Below, piece after piece: positions 1 to 8,133 of a stretch of 32,167 nucleotides of DNA (its first letter is position 1; the number at the start of each line of letters is the position of its first letter). A program made the position numbers and the translations under genes. The notes beneath the pieces are model-generated. The model was not told the origin of the DNA. It was given only the letters and a program-made list of their open reading frames with translations, and searched no databases. The DNA lies in NCBI RefSeq assembly GCF_900141905.1, contig NZ_FQZF01000041.1, positions 1-32,167 of the forward strand. The letters run 5' to 3'. This stretch comes from Muricoccus roseus. GTDB taxonomy: Bacteria; Pseudomonadota; Alphaproteobacteria; Acetobacterales; Acetobacteraceae.

Positions 1-975
1 CGCCCGCGCCACCCCATCCTGCGCCGTGCCCGCCATCTCGCCCGCCGTCGCGTTCAGCTCCACCGCCGCAGACGCCACGCCACGCAGAACCTCCGCCGCC
101 TCCGCCTCGAAGCCACGCAGCAGCCCGTCCACACGCTCCCCGCGCGCCACCTTCGACGCGGCTTCCGCCGCCTGCGCGGCCGCCAGCGCATCCGCCTCCC
201 GCAGCCCGTCCCGGCAGGTCGCCACCGCCCGCGCCATCTCCCCGATCTCGTCCCCGCGCGACGCCTCCGGCAACTCGAACCCGTAGTCCCGCCGTGACAG
301 GCGCAGGAGGGAGTTGGAAAGGCTGCTCGCGCCGCCGGCGACGTTGCGGGTCAGCCAGGTTACGCAGATCACGCTCAGCAGCACGGCCAGGGCCAGCCCG
401 CCCGCCGTCGCCCAGATCGCCCGCTTATAGGACCGCTCCGCCTCCGCTGCGGCCAGTGCCGCGCCTTCGGCGTTCATCTTTCCGGCCGCGTCCAGCGCTT
501 CCAGGGCCTTGCGCCAGAGCCGCACGGATTCGCCGTTAAAGGCCGCCATGGCCCTGGCGTCACCGGGCGGCTGGGCGAGCAGGTCATCCACGAAGTTCGA
601 GTAGGTCCTGTAATCCGCCTTGAAGCGGTCGAGCAGGGCCTGCTCTTCGCGCGAGGAGACGAGTGGCTCGTAAGTCCGGAGCGCACGCTCGAGCTCGGAG
701 CGTGCGGCCTGGTAATCCGTCACCGCGTTGCGACGCTCCGCCGCGTCCGGCGTGCCCATCGCCCGGGCCGCACGGGTGCGTTCACGCGAATAGGTGAGCT
801 TGACCTCACCGATGGCCTGGATGGACGGAACCCAGTTGTCGCGCAGGTCCCGCGCGCTGCCGTTCACGAGGCGAATCTGAAGCGCGGACATGGCCCCGAG
901 GCCGATGACGAGCGCGAGCATCAGCCCGAAGGCGGCGAGCAGCTTGCCGCGAATGGACAAGGATTTCAGTGACAT
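1..975 (-). CDS. Methyl-accepting chemotaxis protein, N-terminal part (cut by window start)
   Basis: This is the sensor half of a transmembrane chemoreceptor. From the ATG at 975 the frame stays open to base 1, giving 325 residues. A first membrane segment lies near residues 10-30. It is followed by a largely helical periplasmic region of about 150 residues, like the four-helix-bundle MCP sensor domain. A second membrane segment lies near 185-205, then a HAMP-like stretch (about 205-260, including RGDEIGEMARAV). The last residues (TAGEMAGTAQDGVARA) are the usual linker into the signalling hairpin, which is missing because the window ends here. The ligand cannot be inferred. The gene lies 79 bp beyond the CaiB-type gene on the same strand. 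An inverted repeat at 993-1010 sits just upstream of the start. The class assignment is firm. Confidence 0.9.
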   Translation of the reverse strand, partial: MSLKSLSIRGKLLAAFGLMLALVIGLGAMSALQIRLVNGSARDLRDNWVPSIQAIGEVKLTYSRERTRAARAMGTPDAAERRNAVTDYQAARSELERALRTYEPLVSSREEQALLDRFKADYRTYSNFVDDLLAQPPGDARAMAAFNGESVRLWRKALEALDAAGKMNAEGAALAAAEAERSYKRAIWATAGGLALAVLLSVICVTWLTRNVAGGASSLSNSLLRLSRRDYGFELPEASRGDEIGEMARAVATCRDGLREADALAAAQAAEAASKVARGERVDGLLRGFEAEAAEVLRGVASAAVELNATAGEMAGTAQDGVARA

Positions 976-992
976 CGGATTGGCCCCGCCAA

Positions 993-1010
993 GGATGGTT
1001 TCAACCATCC
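993..1010. promoter_or_regulatory. Short perfect inverted repeat upstream of the MCP start
   Basis: GGATGGTT and AACCATCC form an 8-bp perfect inverted repeat with a 2-base spacer, 18 bp upstream of the MCP start codon. It could be an operator or a 5'-leader hairpin. Nothing else in the sequence tells which. Confidence 0.35.
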
Positions 1011-1054
1011 TCGGCACGACCGCTGAACATTCCCTTGCCGGGACGAGAAAAGCC

Positions 1055-2290
1055 CTAACGCGGCGTCTCGACGAGGATGCCCTGTGTCTTCAGCGCCTCG
1101 ATCTCCTCCGCCGAATAGCCGGCCGCCGACAGCACCGCCTCCCCATGCTCGTTGAAGCGCGGGGGCACGCTGCGCGCCCCGCCCGGCGTGCGGGAGAGCT
1201 TGATGGGCGTGTTCAGCGCGCGGAACTCGCCGATCTCGGCCACCATGTTGCGCGCCGCCGTATGCGGCGCCGCCACGGCCTCGTCCACGTACAGCACCGG
1301 CCCCGCGGGCAGGCCGGCCTTCAGCATCCGGTCGCAGAGCGCGTGCCCGTCCTCGGTCAGCAGCCGCGCCTCGAGGATGGTGTTCAGCTCGCCCCGGTTC
1401 ACCACGCGGTCGCCGTTCGTCGCGAAGCGCGGGTCCGTCGCGATCTCGTCCAGGCCGAGGAAGGCGCAGAACTTGCGCCAGGCCGGCTCGTTCCCGCAGG
1501 CGACGAAGATCTCGCAGGTGGCGGTCCGGAACTTGGAATAGGGGCTGATATTCGGATGCGGGTTGCCCGTGGCCGCCGGGCGCTTGCCGTTGAGGAAGTG
1601 GTTCGCGGCCTGCGGGTGCAGCAGCGCCATGCCGCAGTCATGCAGCGTCATGTCCACATACTGGCCATGGCCGGAACGCTCGCGCTCCTGCAGCGCCATC
1701 AGGATGCCGATGGTGGAATAGAGGCCGGTCGCGAGGTCCACCACCGGCGTGCCCATCCGCAGCGGCCCGCTGCCCGGCTCGCCATTGATGGACATGAGCC
1801 CGACCATCGCCTGCACGATGGCGTCATAGCCCGGCAGCCCGCCCAGCGGGCCGGTGGCGCCGAAGCCGGAGACCCGGCAATGCACGAGGCGCGGGAACTT
1901 CTGGGAGAGGGTGTCGTAGCCGATCCCCCACTTCTCCATGCTGCCGGGCTTGTAGTTCTCGATCAGCACATCCGCGCCATCCAGCAGGCGCAGCAGCACC
2001 TCGCGCCCCTCCGGCCTGGAGAGGTCCAGGGCGATGCTCCGCTTGTTGCGGTTCACGCCGAGGAAGTAGCTCGCGGTGCCATCCAGGAAGGGCGGGCCCC
2101 AGGCGCGCACCTCGTCGCCCTGCGGCGGCTCGATCTTGATCACCTCCGCCCCGTGGTCGGAGAGGATCATGGTGCAATAGGGGCCGCCCAGGACGCGGGT
2201 GAGGTCGATCACCCGGATACCGGCCAGGGCGCCGGGGCTGGCGGCCTCCGGGGCAGGGCGGTTCTCGGCCTGGGGCAGCGCGTCGGTCAT
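1055..2290 (-). CDS. CaiB/BaiF (class III) CoA-transferase
   Basis: This is a 411-residue family III CoA-transferase, which moves coenzyme A between carboxylic acids through an aspartyl-CoA anhydride. The N-terminal block (residues 21-60, LAGIRVIDLTRVLGGPYCT, then AEVIKIEPPQGDEVR) is typical. So is the NRNKRSIALDL segment near 80-90. The catalytic aspartate is probably D156 in GLPGYDAIVQAM, with a further conserved motif TPVVDLATGL at 181-190. The chosen ATG follows a strong GGAGGAAG ribosome site; the open frame extends further upstream but without family similarity. It is divergent from the RidA-like gene across 94 bp. The acyl substrate cannot be read from sequence; formyl-, succinyl- and carnitine-type activities are all possible. 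Confidence 0.93.
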   Translation of the reverse strand: MTDALPQAENRPAPEAASPGALAGIRVIDLTRVLGGPYCTMILSDHGAEVIKIEPPQGDEVRAWGPPFLDGTASYFLGVNRNKRSIALDLSRPEGREVLLRLLDGADVLIENYKPGSMEKWGIGYDTLSQKFPRLVHCRVSGFGATGPLGGLPGYDAIVQAMVGLMSINGEPGSGPLRMGTPVVDLATGLYSTIGILMALQERERSGHGQYVDMTLHDCGMALLHPQAANHFLNGKRPAATGNPHPNISPYSKFRTATCEIFVACGNEPAWRKFCAFLGLDEIATDPRFATNGDRVVNRGELNTILEARLLTEDGHALCDRMLKAGLPAGPVLYVDEAVAAPHTAARNMVAEIGEFRALNTPIKLSRTPGGARSVPPRFNEHGEAVLSAAGYSAEEIEALKTQGILVETPR

Positions 2291-2384
2291 GGGTTCTTCC
2301 TCCGTGCCCCCGTTCTGCCTCCATGGGCCGCCGGGCTCAAGCCGGTGCTGGGCAGCCGGGGAGGGGAGGGGCAAGCTGGGGGCC

Positions 2385-2777
2385 ATGACGCCCCTGGAAT
2401 TCATCCGCCCGGACGAGCCGCAATACGCGGCCCTCCCGCCGCTCTCCCCCGCCGTGCGGGTGGGCAACCTCGTCTTCGTCTCGGGCCTGCCGGGCTTCGA
2501 CCGCAAGGGAGGGCTGTCGGTGGGCGACTTCCCCGCCCAGATGCGCCAGGCCATGGCGAATGTCGGCACCGTGCTGCGGGAGGCGGGGGCGGGCTGGGGC
2601 CGGGTGGCGAAGGTGAACGTCCTGCTCACCCGTGCGGGCGACTACGAGGCGATGAACCGGATCTATGCCGAGCATTTCCCGGATGGCCGCTACCCCGCCC
2701 GCACCACCGCCATCGTCGCCGCCCTGCCACGCCCCGATTTCCTGCTGGAGATCGAGTGCGTGGCGGTGATCGGCTGA
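2385..2777 (+). CDS. RidA/YjgF/UK114 family protein
   Basis: This 130-residue protein has the usual RidA length. RidA proteins are trimeric cytosolic deaminases that hydrolyse reactive enamine/imine intermediates; many paralogues act in dedicated catabolic pathways. Visible landmarks are VRVGNLVFVSGLPGF near residues 24-38, FPAQMRQAMANVGTVLREAG near 49-68, VAKVNVLLTRAGDYEAMNRIY in the middle, and YPARTTAIVAALPRPDFLLEIECVAVI at the end. The conserved active-site arginine is present in PARTT. I used the ATG at 2385, which follows a purine-rich GAGGGGAGGGG tract and gives the family length; the frame is open further upstream but that part is not RidA-like. It converges with the downstream CoA-transferase subunit, whose stop is 2 bp away. 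Confidence 0.9.
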   Translation: MTPLEFIRPDEPQYAALPPLSPAVRVGNLVFVSGLPGFDRKGGLSVGDFPAQMRQAMANVGTVLREAGAGWGRVAKVNVLLTRAGDYEAMNRIYAEHFPDGRYPARTTAIVAALPRPDFLLEIECVAVIG

Positions 2778-2779
2778 GC

Positions 2780-3544
2780 TCAGGCCGCGGCCGCGCGGCC
2801 CCAGACCCGGGCGCAGAACTCCGGATAGGTCTCCACCATCTCGTCGCAGACCGCGCCGCGCAGCAGGGCCAGCTCCTCCGGCGACGGGTCCGGCGTCACC
2901 GGCACCTCGGCGGGCGCGTCGAAGTCGAAGCCGGTTTCGGCGCGGATCGTCGCCAGGTTCTCGCCGGGATGGGTGCTCTCCAGCGTGAAGCGGGCGCGCG
3001 CGGGGTCGAAGCGGAACACGCAGCGCCCCGTCACCAGCGCCTGCGCCGTGCCGCGCCGGAAGACCTCGGGCGGGGAGACGCCGGGGGCCGAGACATGATC
3101 CACGCGCGGCACCAGCACGCGGGGCGAATGCTCCTCGCGGAACAGGATGGTCCGAGGGGTCATGAAATACATGAAGGCCGAGCCGAAGCTCCCGGGGAAC
3201 CGCACGCCCTGGCCGGGCCATTCGCCCGTGCCGATGAGGTTGATGTTGGCCTGCCCGTCGATCTGCCCACCACCCAGGAAGAACAGGTCGATCCGCCCCT
3301 GGCCGGTCAGGTCGAACAGCTCGCGCGTCCCCTCGGTGAAGGGATTGCCGCTCCGCTTGTGCAGCAGGGAGAGGCGCACGGGACGGTCCAGCTTGGAGAC
3401 CAGCCAGCAGGCGGCGGCCGGAATGGGGGAGGCGGCGCCGACCGCGATGTGCCGCGCCGGCGGGGCGGCGGGGTCGAGGATGAGCCGCGCCAAGGCGGCC
3501 GCCAGCCGCTCCTCGGGCTGGACATCGGCGAGGGGGGCGCTCAT
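2780..3544 (-). CDS. CoA-transferase family protein, beta subunit (GctB/IpdB-like)
   Basis: This 254-residue protein belongs to the class I CoA-transferase fold, beta-subunit type. Landmarks are HIAVGAASPIPAAACWL (32-48), FFLGGGQIDGQANINLIGTG (88-107), the PGSFGSAFMYFM block (117-128), ILFREEHSPR, and VDHVSAPG (148-155). These match the IpdB-like branch (the beta subunit of the mycobacterial steroid-ring hydrolase IpdAB) better than acetate or succinyl CoA-transferases. The segment where class I enzymes carry the catalytic glutamate (SENG-type motif) reads LLHKRSGNPFTEG (60-72) and has no such motif. Transferase chemistry is therefore uncertain and a hydrolase role is possible. The start overlaps the alpha-subunit stop by ATGA, so translation is coupled and the two probably form a heteromer. 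Confidence 0.88.
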   Translation of the reverse strand: MSAPLADVQPEERLAAALARLILDPAAPPARHIAVGAASPIPAAACWLVSKLDRPVRLSLLHKRSGNPFTEGTRELFDLTGQGRIDLFFLGGGQIDGQANINLIGTGEWPGQGVRFPGSFGSAFMYFMTPRTILFREEHSPRVLVPRVDHVSAPGVSPPEVFRRGTAQALVTGRCVFRFDPARARFTLESTHPGENLATIRAETGFDFDAPAEVPVTPDPSPEELALLRGAVCDEMVETYPEFCARVWGRAAAA

Positions 3545-4368
3545 TCGGCGGCCACCTGGGCGGCGCGCCCGAAGACATGCTCCTCCACCCAGGCCCGGAA
3601 GCCCTCCTCAGTGCGTGCGGCACGGGCATAGGCTGCGACATAGGCGGCATCGAAGCCGTACTCGTCCAGCAGCGCCACGGGATGCGCACCGCGCTCGGCC
3701 ACGGCATAGGCCTCCACATAGGTGGCCGAGATCGTGCCGGGGGCCAGGCGCTCATCCTCCAGGAAGTTGCCGCGCACCACCCGCTCCACCGTCACCAGCA
3801 GCTTGCGGGAGGCATGGGCGAGGGTGGCGCATTCCCGGCGGCGGCCGACCCAGACATTGCCCTGGGCATCCGCCATCACCGCATGGATCGCCGCAACGTC
3901 CGGATGCAGCGCGGGCAGGATCAGGATGGGGTCCGGCCGTTCGGAGAGCGGGTTCTGCACCACGCGCCAGTCGGGCCGGTGCGCCAGGATGTCGCTGCCG
4001 ATGACGCCGCGCAGCGGCATGAAGGGCACGCCCTTCTCGGCCGCCTGCAGCATCGTGTGGATGGCGGGGCAGGTGGCATCACGCAGGGTGATGGCCCCGG
4101 CCTTCACGGCCGCGGAGAAGCGGGGCGCGAAGCCGGCCTCTCCGAGGGAAACGGCGCTGGTCTGCACCTCCTCCACACAGCCCGACCCGATCAGCAGGTC
4201 GGTCGCGAATCCCGAGACAGGCACGCCCAGCAGCCGCAGCCCCTTCGCGCCCCGCCGCACCAGCGCCTTGGCCAGCGCCACCGAGGGCAGGGAATTATCC
4301 GGCGGCAGGGCCAGCAGCGCGCCATCCGGCACGGCGGCGGCCAGGGCCTCCAGGCTCATTTGCGTCAT
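3541..4368 (-). CDS. CoA-transferase family protein, alpha subunit (GctA/IpdA-like)
   Basis: This 275-residue partner of the downstream beta subunit is close to the usual alpha-subunit size. Recognisable family blocks are LRLLGVPVSGFATDLLIGSGCVEEVQTSAVSLGEAGFAP in the N-terminal half, MLQAAEKGVPFMPLRGVIGSD (106-126), a proline-rich ILPALHPDVAAIHAVMADAQGNVW segment, and a C-terminal LLDEYGFDAAYV-type end. The ATG follows a clear GGAGGAAC ribosome site and the stop overlaps the beta-subunit start. In IpdA a glutamate just before the LQAA helix is, as I recall, catalytic. Here the equivalent stretch (about 91-109) has no glutamate. The pair may open or transfer an acyl-CoA in acid catabolism; the substrate is unknown. 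Confidence 0.87.
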   Translation of the reverse strand: MTQMSLEALAAAVPDGALLALPPDNSLPSVALAKALVRRGAKGLRLLGVPVSGFATDLLIGSGCVEEVQTSAVSLGEAGFAPRFSAAVKAGAITLRDATCPAIHTMLQAAEKGVPFMPLRGVIGSDILAHRPDWRVVQNPLSERPDPILILPALHPDVAAIHAVMADAQGNVWVGRRRECATLAHASRKLLVTVERVVRGNFLEDERLAPGTISATYVEAYAVAERGAHPVALLDEYGFDAAYVAAYARAARTEEGFRAWVEEHVFGRAAQVAAE

Positions 4369-4438
4369 GGCGGTTCCTCCGGGCAGGAGGCTAGGACGGG
4401 TCGGAGCCCAGGGGGAGGGGGGAATGCGCCTCCCGCCC

Positions 4439-5917
4439 CTAGCGCACCAGCACCTGTGCCGCCTCCTTCGTCTTCACCACCGTGCCCGCCGCCTGGTCCA
4501 CCGCCGCGGCAATCTGCCCGACACTGGCCGAGACGGTCTGCACGGCCACGGAGGCGCTGCCCATGCTGGCCGACATGCTCTGCGTGACCGCGGTCTGCTC
4601 CTCCACCGCGCTGGCGGTGACGGCGACGTGCTCCCGCACCGATTCCACCGCTTCCCGGATGGCGGAGAGGGAGCCTGCCACCGCGCCCGAGGTGGCCTGG
4701 ATCCCCTCGATCTCGCGCGCGATCTGCTCGGTGGCGGCGGCGGTCTGGCTCGCCAGGTTCTTCACCTCGGCGGCCACCACGGCGAAGCCCTTGCCGGCCT
4801 CGCCGGCCCGCGCGGCCTCGATGGTCGCGTTCAGCGCCAGCAGGTTCACCTGGCCCGCGATGCTCTGGATGAGGTTGACCACGCCGGTCATGGCCTGGGC
4901 GGCGGCCATGAGCTTCGCCGTGTTCTCCTCGCCCGCATTCGCCTGGCCCGAAGCATTCTCCGTTGCGACGCGGGATTGCGCCATGTTCCGCGCGATCTCG
5001 CCGATCGAGCCGGCCAGCTCCTCCGCGCTCGCCGCGACGGTCTGCACGCTGCGCGCCGTTTCGTCGGCTGCGCGGGCGGCCGCGCCGGCCTCGGCAGTGG
5101 AAAGGCCCATGGCGCCCTCGATCTCGGCGAAGTTGACGTCGATCAGCGCCTTCAGGTCGCCCAGCAGCCGCACCTCCGCCGTCACGTCGGTCGCGAACTT
5201 CACCACCTTCGCGACGCGGCCACGCTCGTCCATGATGGGGTTGTAGGAACCCTCGATCCAGACGGCGCTGCCATCCTTGGCCAGGCGCTTGAACTGCGCC
5301 GCCTGGTACTGGCCGGCGCGAAGCCGCTCCCAGAACCGCGTGTAGTCCGGGCTGTTGCGCAGCGCGCCTTCGACGAAGATGCTGTGGTGCCGGCCGCGCA
5401 CCTCCTCCAGCGTGTAGCCCATGGTGCGCAGGAAGTTCTCGTTGGCATCCAGGATGATGCCGTCGGTGGCGAACTGGATGATGCTCTGCGAACGCCCGAT
5501 CGCTGCCATCTGGGCGGCGTAGTCGAGATTCAGCAGCCGCTCCCGCGCATCGGCCCATTCGACGACGAAGCCGAGCCGCGTCTGGCCGCGCAGGAGGGGG
5601 CAGACCCGCAGGTCGAACTGGCGGGATCCCACCTGGATGGTGGCGGAATGCGGCCGGTCGAGCTTGGCCAGCATCGTTCGCTGATGAACCGGGTTCTTGT
5701 GGAAGATGTCGATGTTGCTGCCGATCAGGCGGTCCACGCTGAAGCGCGGCAGCTCCCTTTTCAGGTCTGCTTCCGCCTCCCGCATCAGCGCCATCACTGC
5801 CGGGTTCATGTAGATGATCGTCAGATCATTATCGGCGATCATCACATTGGTTCGCAGCGCATCCAGCGCGGTCATGCGGATGGCGGCGGAATTTTCGTTC
5901 CTGAAGCGGCCGAACAT
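4439..5917 (-). CDS. Soluble chemoreceptor with two PAS domains
   Basis: This 492-residue cytoplasmic chemotaxis receptor has no membrane segment. It begins with a PAS domain (about 15-125) containing [20 protein letters not shown] second PAS domain follows (about 130-250; [22 protein letters not shown], then [21 protein letters not shown] and the PAC-like end VVKFATDV). The C-terminal MA signalling domain holds the near-invariant hairpin tip [20 protein letters not shown]. It should form the coiled-coil dimers that bind CheW/CheA and sense an internal cue such as redox or oxygen status through the PAS pockets. No cofactor-binding residue is obvious. The ribosome site is weak. An inverted repeat lies at 5946-5983, just upstream. 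No other che gene is in the window. Confidence 0.93.
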   Translation of the reverse strand: MFGRFRNENSAAIRMTALDALRTNVMIADNDLTIIYMNPAVMALMREAEADLKRELPRFSVDRLIGSNIDIFHKNPVHQRTMLAKLDRPHSATIQVGSRQFDLRVCPLLRGQTRLGFVVEWADARERLLNLDYAAQMAAIGRSQSIIQFATDGIILDANENFLRTMGYTLEEVRGRHHSIFVEGALRNSPDYTRFWERLRAGQYQAAQFKRLAKDGSAVWIEGSYNPIMDERGRVAKVVKFATDVTAEVRLLGDLKALIDVNFAEIEGAMGLSTAEAGAAARAADETARSVQTVAASAEELAGSIGEIARNMAQSRVATENASGQANAGEENTAKLMAAAQAMTGVVNLIQSIAGQVNLLALNATIEAARAGEAGKGFAVVAAEVKNLASQTAAATEQIAREIEGIQATSGAVAGSLSAIREAVESVREHVAVTASAVEEQTAVTQSMSASMGSASVAVQTVSASVGQIAAAVDQAAGTVVKTKEAAQVLVR

Positions 5918-5945
5918 TTTCTGGGTCCCGTCCTGGCTGATCCCA

Positions 5946-5983
5946 CCTCACGATTTCACGACATCAATGAAGGAATCGTGAGG
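5946..5983. promoter_or_regulatory. 10-bp inverted repeat between two same-strand genes
   Basis: CCTCACGATT (5946-5955) and AATCGTGAGG (5974-5983) are exact reverse complements separated by 18 bases. They lie between the stop of the secreted protein gene (5989) and the start of the PAS chemoreceptor gene (5917), both read on the minus strand. It could be a terminator stem for the first or an operator/leader of the second. There is no T tract, so the terminator reading is weak. Confidence 0.4.
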
Positions 5984-5988
5984 ACGGC

Positions 5989-7206
5989 TCAGCCGAAGGG
6001 ACTGGCATCCCGGGCCGCCAGCACGGCCCAGGCATTGGCCGCCAGATGGCCGCGTGCCGGATAGAGGAAATCCGCCGCGCCCGGCTGCAATCCCGTGCCA
6101 AGGCCCGTGGTCAGCCAGGGGACGCTCGCCGCCGCGATCCAGCCATCGGGCCGACGATGCCGTGCGATCGTCGCCGCGAAGCGCAGGGCCTGCGCCTCTC
6201 GCCCCAGCCGTCGAAGCAGCAATGCCGCCTGGGCCGTGCCCTCCAGCCAGACGCCGTCTCGGTCATCGTCGAAATCCAACCCTTCGATCTCCTCCGGCGG
6301 CGCGCCGGAGGGCAGGCCGTGGCGGGCGAGCACCCAGTCCAGCGCGCGCTCCAGCCCCCGGTCCGGCCAGGCCAGGGCAGGCCAGAGATTCGCATCCAGC
6401 GCGCTGCCGCGGTTCACCGCCCCCTCCGGCGTCAGCCCCATGGCGAAGCGGCCCTCGGCCGGCTGCCACATGGCGCGCACGAAGGCCGCGGCATGGGCCG
6501 CCGCCTCCGCCCGCCCCAGCCGGGCGAAGGCGATCGAAAGGTCCAGGTTCTGCTCCGTGCTGACCCAGGGGAGGGGATCGGGGGAGGGCTCATGCCCGAT
6601 CATGCCGCCGCGATACCCGGCCGGCGCACTCAGCCCCTCCAGCCAGTCCGCCGCGCGTTCGGCGGCGCGGCGAAACGGCGGGTCGCCCAGGGCGGTCCAG
6701 AGCAGGATCACGAAGGCCATCGGCCCGGCCGCGCTGCCGGCCTGATAGCCGTCCTCCAGCCATTGCCCCCGCGCGGCATCCCACCAGCCCGGCGGCCGGG
6801 CGCTGCGCGGCGCCTCTGGGAAGACCCGGCCGGCGGGATAGGCGTTGCGCAGCCGCCCGTCCCGCCAGTGGCGGTCCTGTTCCTGCACCAGCCGCAGCGC
6901 CTCGGCGATGCGGCTGGCCAGCGCCCTCTCCCCCCCGGCCAGGAGGGCCAGGGCCGCCAGCGCGTTGTCATAGGTGAAGGCGACCTCGGCATGGACCCGG
7001 TCGAAATCCTCTCGCCGCTCGGTGGTGAAGGATTTCAGCAGCACCGGTCCCTCGGCCGCCGCCATGGCCGCCTGGATCGGCGCGAGCGCATCCCGCGCCA
7101 GGGCCGGCCATCCGCCCGCCGGCCCCGGCGCCGCGCCGGCCGGGCGCGCGAGCAGCAGCGGGGCGACGAGGGCGGCGCGACGGGGCAGGGCTGGGAGACG
7201 GCTCAT
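5989..7206 (-). CDS. Secreted six-hairpin glycosidase-like protein of unknown function
   Basis: This 405-residue protein is probably exported: the N-terminus has arginines, then AALVAPLLLARPAGAAPG, with likely cleavage near residue 25-30. The body is a succession of alpha-helical repeats with aromatic/acidic motifs (AEVAFTYDNALAALALLAGG, GAVNRGSALDANLWPALAW, DGVWLEGTAQAALLLRRLG, PDGWIAAASVPWLTTGLGTG). This is the pattern of (alpha/alpha)6-barrel glycosidases and related bacterial proteins. I cannot assign a glycoside-hydrolase family or name catalytic acids with confidence. The ATG at 7206 is chosen because it starts the signal peptide; the longer upstream frame adds non-secretory sequence. 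It is divergent from the flavin reductase gene across 107 bp. Polysaccharide processing in the envelope is a guess. Confidence 0.7.
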   Translation of the reverse strand: MSRLPALPRRAALVAPLLLARPAGAAPGPAGGWPALARDALAPIQAAMAAAEGPVLLKSFTTERREDFDRVHAEVAFTYDNALAALALLAGGERALASRIAEALRLVQEQDRHWRDGRLRNAYPAGRVFPEAPRSARPPGWWDAARGQWLEDGYQAGSAAGPMAFVILLWTALGDPPFRRAAERAADWLEGLSAPAGYRGGMIGHEPSPDPLPWVSTEQNLDLSIAFARLGRAEAAAHAAAFVRAMWQPAEGRFAMGLTPEGAVNRGSALDANLWPALAWPDRGLERALDWVLARHGLPSGAPPEEIEGLDFDDDRDGVWLEGTAQAALLLRRLGREAQALRFAATIARHRRPDGWIAAASVPWLTTGLGTGLQPGAADFLYPARGHLAANAWAVLAARDASPFG

Positions 7207-7313
7207 GCCCCCCAATCTGGTGCGGCACGGTGCGTCCGGCATCCCGGCCCTATGAAAGCGGCCCGATCGGCGCGATACCGGCTGGCACCGCAATGCAGCA
7301 GGGGAAGCGCTTG

Positions 7314-7808
7314 ATGGAGCCGAGCCGCCAGGAGTTCCGTGACGCCATGGCCCGGCTGGGCGCCGCCGTGACCATCGTGACGACGGATGGGCCCGGCGGC
7401 CGCGTGGGAATCACGGCCAGCGCGGTCTGCAGCGTCACGGATACGCCGCCCACCCTTCTCGTCTGCATGAACCGCAACAGCAGCCTCAACCCTGCGGTGC
7501 AGGCGAATGGCGTGCTCTGCATCAACGTCCTGCCTGGCGATGCGAAGGATCTGTCCAACGTCTTCGCCGGCTTCACCGGGGCGGACCAGATCGGGCGCTT
7601 TGCCGAGGGAAGCTGGACACAGCTCGTCACCGGCGCCCCGGTGCTGGAGGAAGCCGTCGCCGCGCTCGATTGCGAGGTGGAGGAAATGGTGGAGAAGGGA
7701 ACCCATAGCGTGGTCTTCGCCCGCGTGCAGGCCATTCGCCTGGGGCCGCAGCGCCCGGCCCTGATTTGGTTCTCCCGCAACTACCACCCGGTCGGGCTGC
7801 CCGAATAA
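7314..7808 (+). CDS. Flavin reductase family protein, RutF-like
   Basis: This 164-residue FMN-binding flavin reductase has the same length as RutF/HpaC-type enzymes, which use NADH to supply reduced flavin to a two-component monooxygenase. The N-terminal half follows RutF closely (FRDAMARLGAAVTIVTTDGP, then TASAVCSVTDTPPTLLVC). The C-terminal half has LDCEVEEMVEKGTHSVVFARV and ends with IWFSRNYHPV. The ATG at 7314 follows AGGGGAAG with good spacing; an ATG at 7293 in frame would add seven residues. No monooxygenase or other rut gene is nearby, so its partner must be elsewhere. A function in pyrimidine ring opening should not be assumed from the RutF resemblance. Repeat copy 1 lies directly downstream. 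Confidence 0.9.
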   Translation: MEPSRQEFRDAMARLGAAVTIVTTDGPGGRVGITASAVCSVTDTPPTLLVCMNRNSSLNPAVQANGVLCINVLPGDAKDLSNVFAGFTGADQIGRFAEGSWTQLVTGAPVLEEAVAALDCEVEEMVEKGTHSVVFARVQAIRLGPQRPALIWFSRNYHPVGLPE

Positions 7809-7860
7809 GCGGCTCCGTCCGCGTTCCCTGTGCGGGTTCTGACCTGGCCAGGGATCTTTG

Positions 7861-8101
7861 GAGGAGGGCTCTGCCCTCCACCCGCCAAGGGCCTGAGGCC
7901 CTTGGAACCCCGTCTGGCTGCCGTGGATACCGTTGACCGGCGGGGTCTCGGGTTGCTGGGCGCTTTTCCTGGCCTTGCAGTCGCCTCGGGTCCATGACCC
8001 GAGGCGCACCGCCAGCCCCGTGATTCCAAACTTCTAAAAGAAGATGATGGTGAGGGGGCCGGGGAGAGGAAGAATTCCTTCTTCCTCTCCCCGGGACAGA
8101 C
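7861..8101 (+). repeat. Multi-hairpin intergenic repeat, copy 1
   Basis: This block is made almost entirely of perfect stems. They are GGAGGGC/GCCCTCC (7863-7879), CCAAGGGCC/GGCCCTTGG (7885-7905), an 11-bp stem CGCCTCGGGTC/GACCCGAGGCG with loop CAT (7982-8006), and a 16-bp stem CCGGGGAGAGGAAGAA with loop TTCC (8059-8094). The reverse complement of 22044-22303 matches it almost throughout. It lacks one stem, present in copies 2 and 3, between the 11-bp and 16-bp stems. It fills the gap between the convergent rutF-like gene and the membrane protein gene. No coding potential was recognised. The flank TTCTGACCTGGCC (7837-7849) recurs beside copy 3. Confidence 0.88.
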
Positions 8102-8133
8102 CGTCAGACCAGAAGACGCGGTAGGACGCGCCC

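Noticed and set aside
890-3631. Very long open frame (913 codons) on the plus strand
   Set aside because: It runs antisense to the CaiB-type and CoA-transferase genes and through the RidA gene in another frame. Its composition (Arg, Gly, His-rich, no domain) is typical of stop-poor shadows in 70% GC DNA.
3722-6064. Plus-strand open frame of 780 codons
   Set aside because: Antisense to the CoA-transferase alpha subunit and the PAS chemoreceptor, which have clear family motifs. No ribosome site or recognisable domain.
7314-7808. Assigning the flavin reductase to pyrimidine degradation as rutF
   Set aside because: The similarity is good but no rutA-E/G genes are present; only the flavin reductase family is supported.
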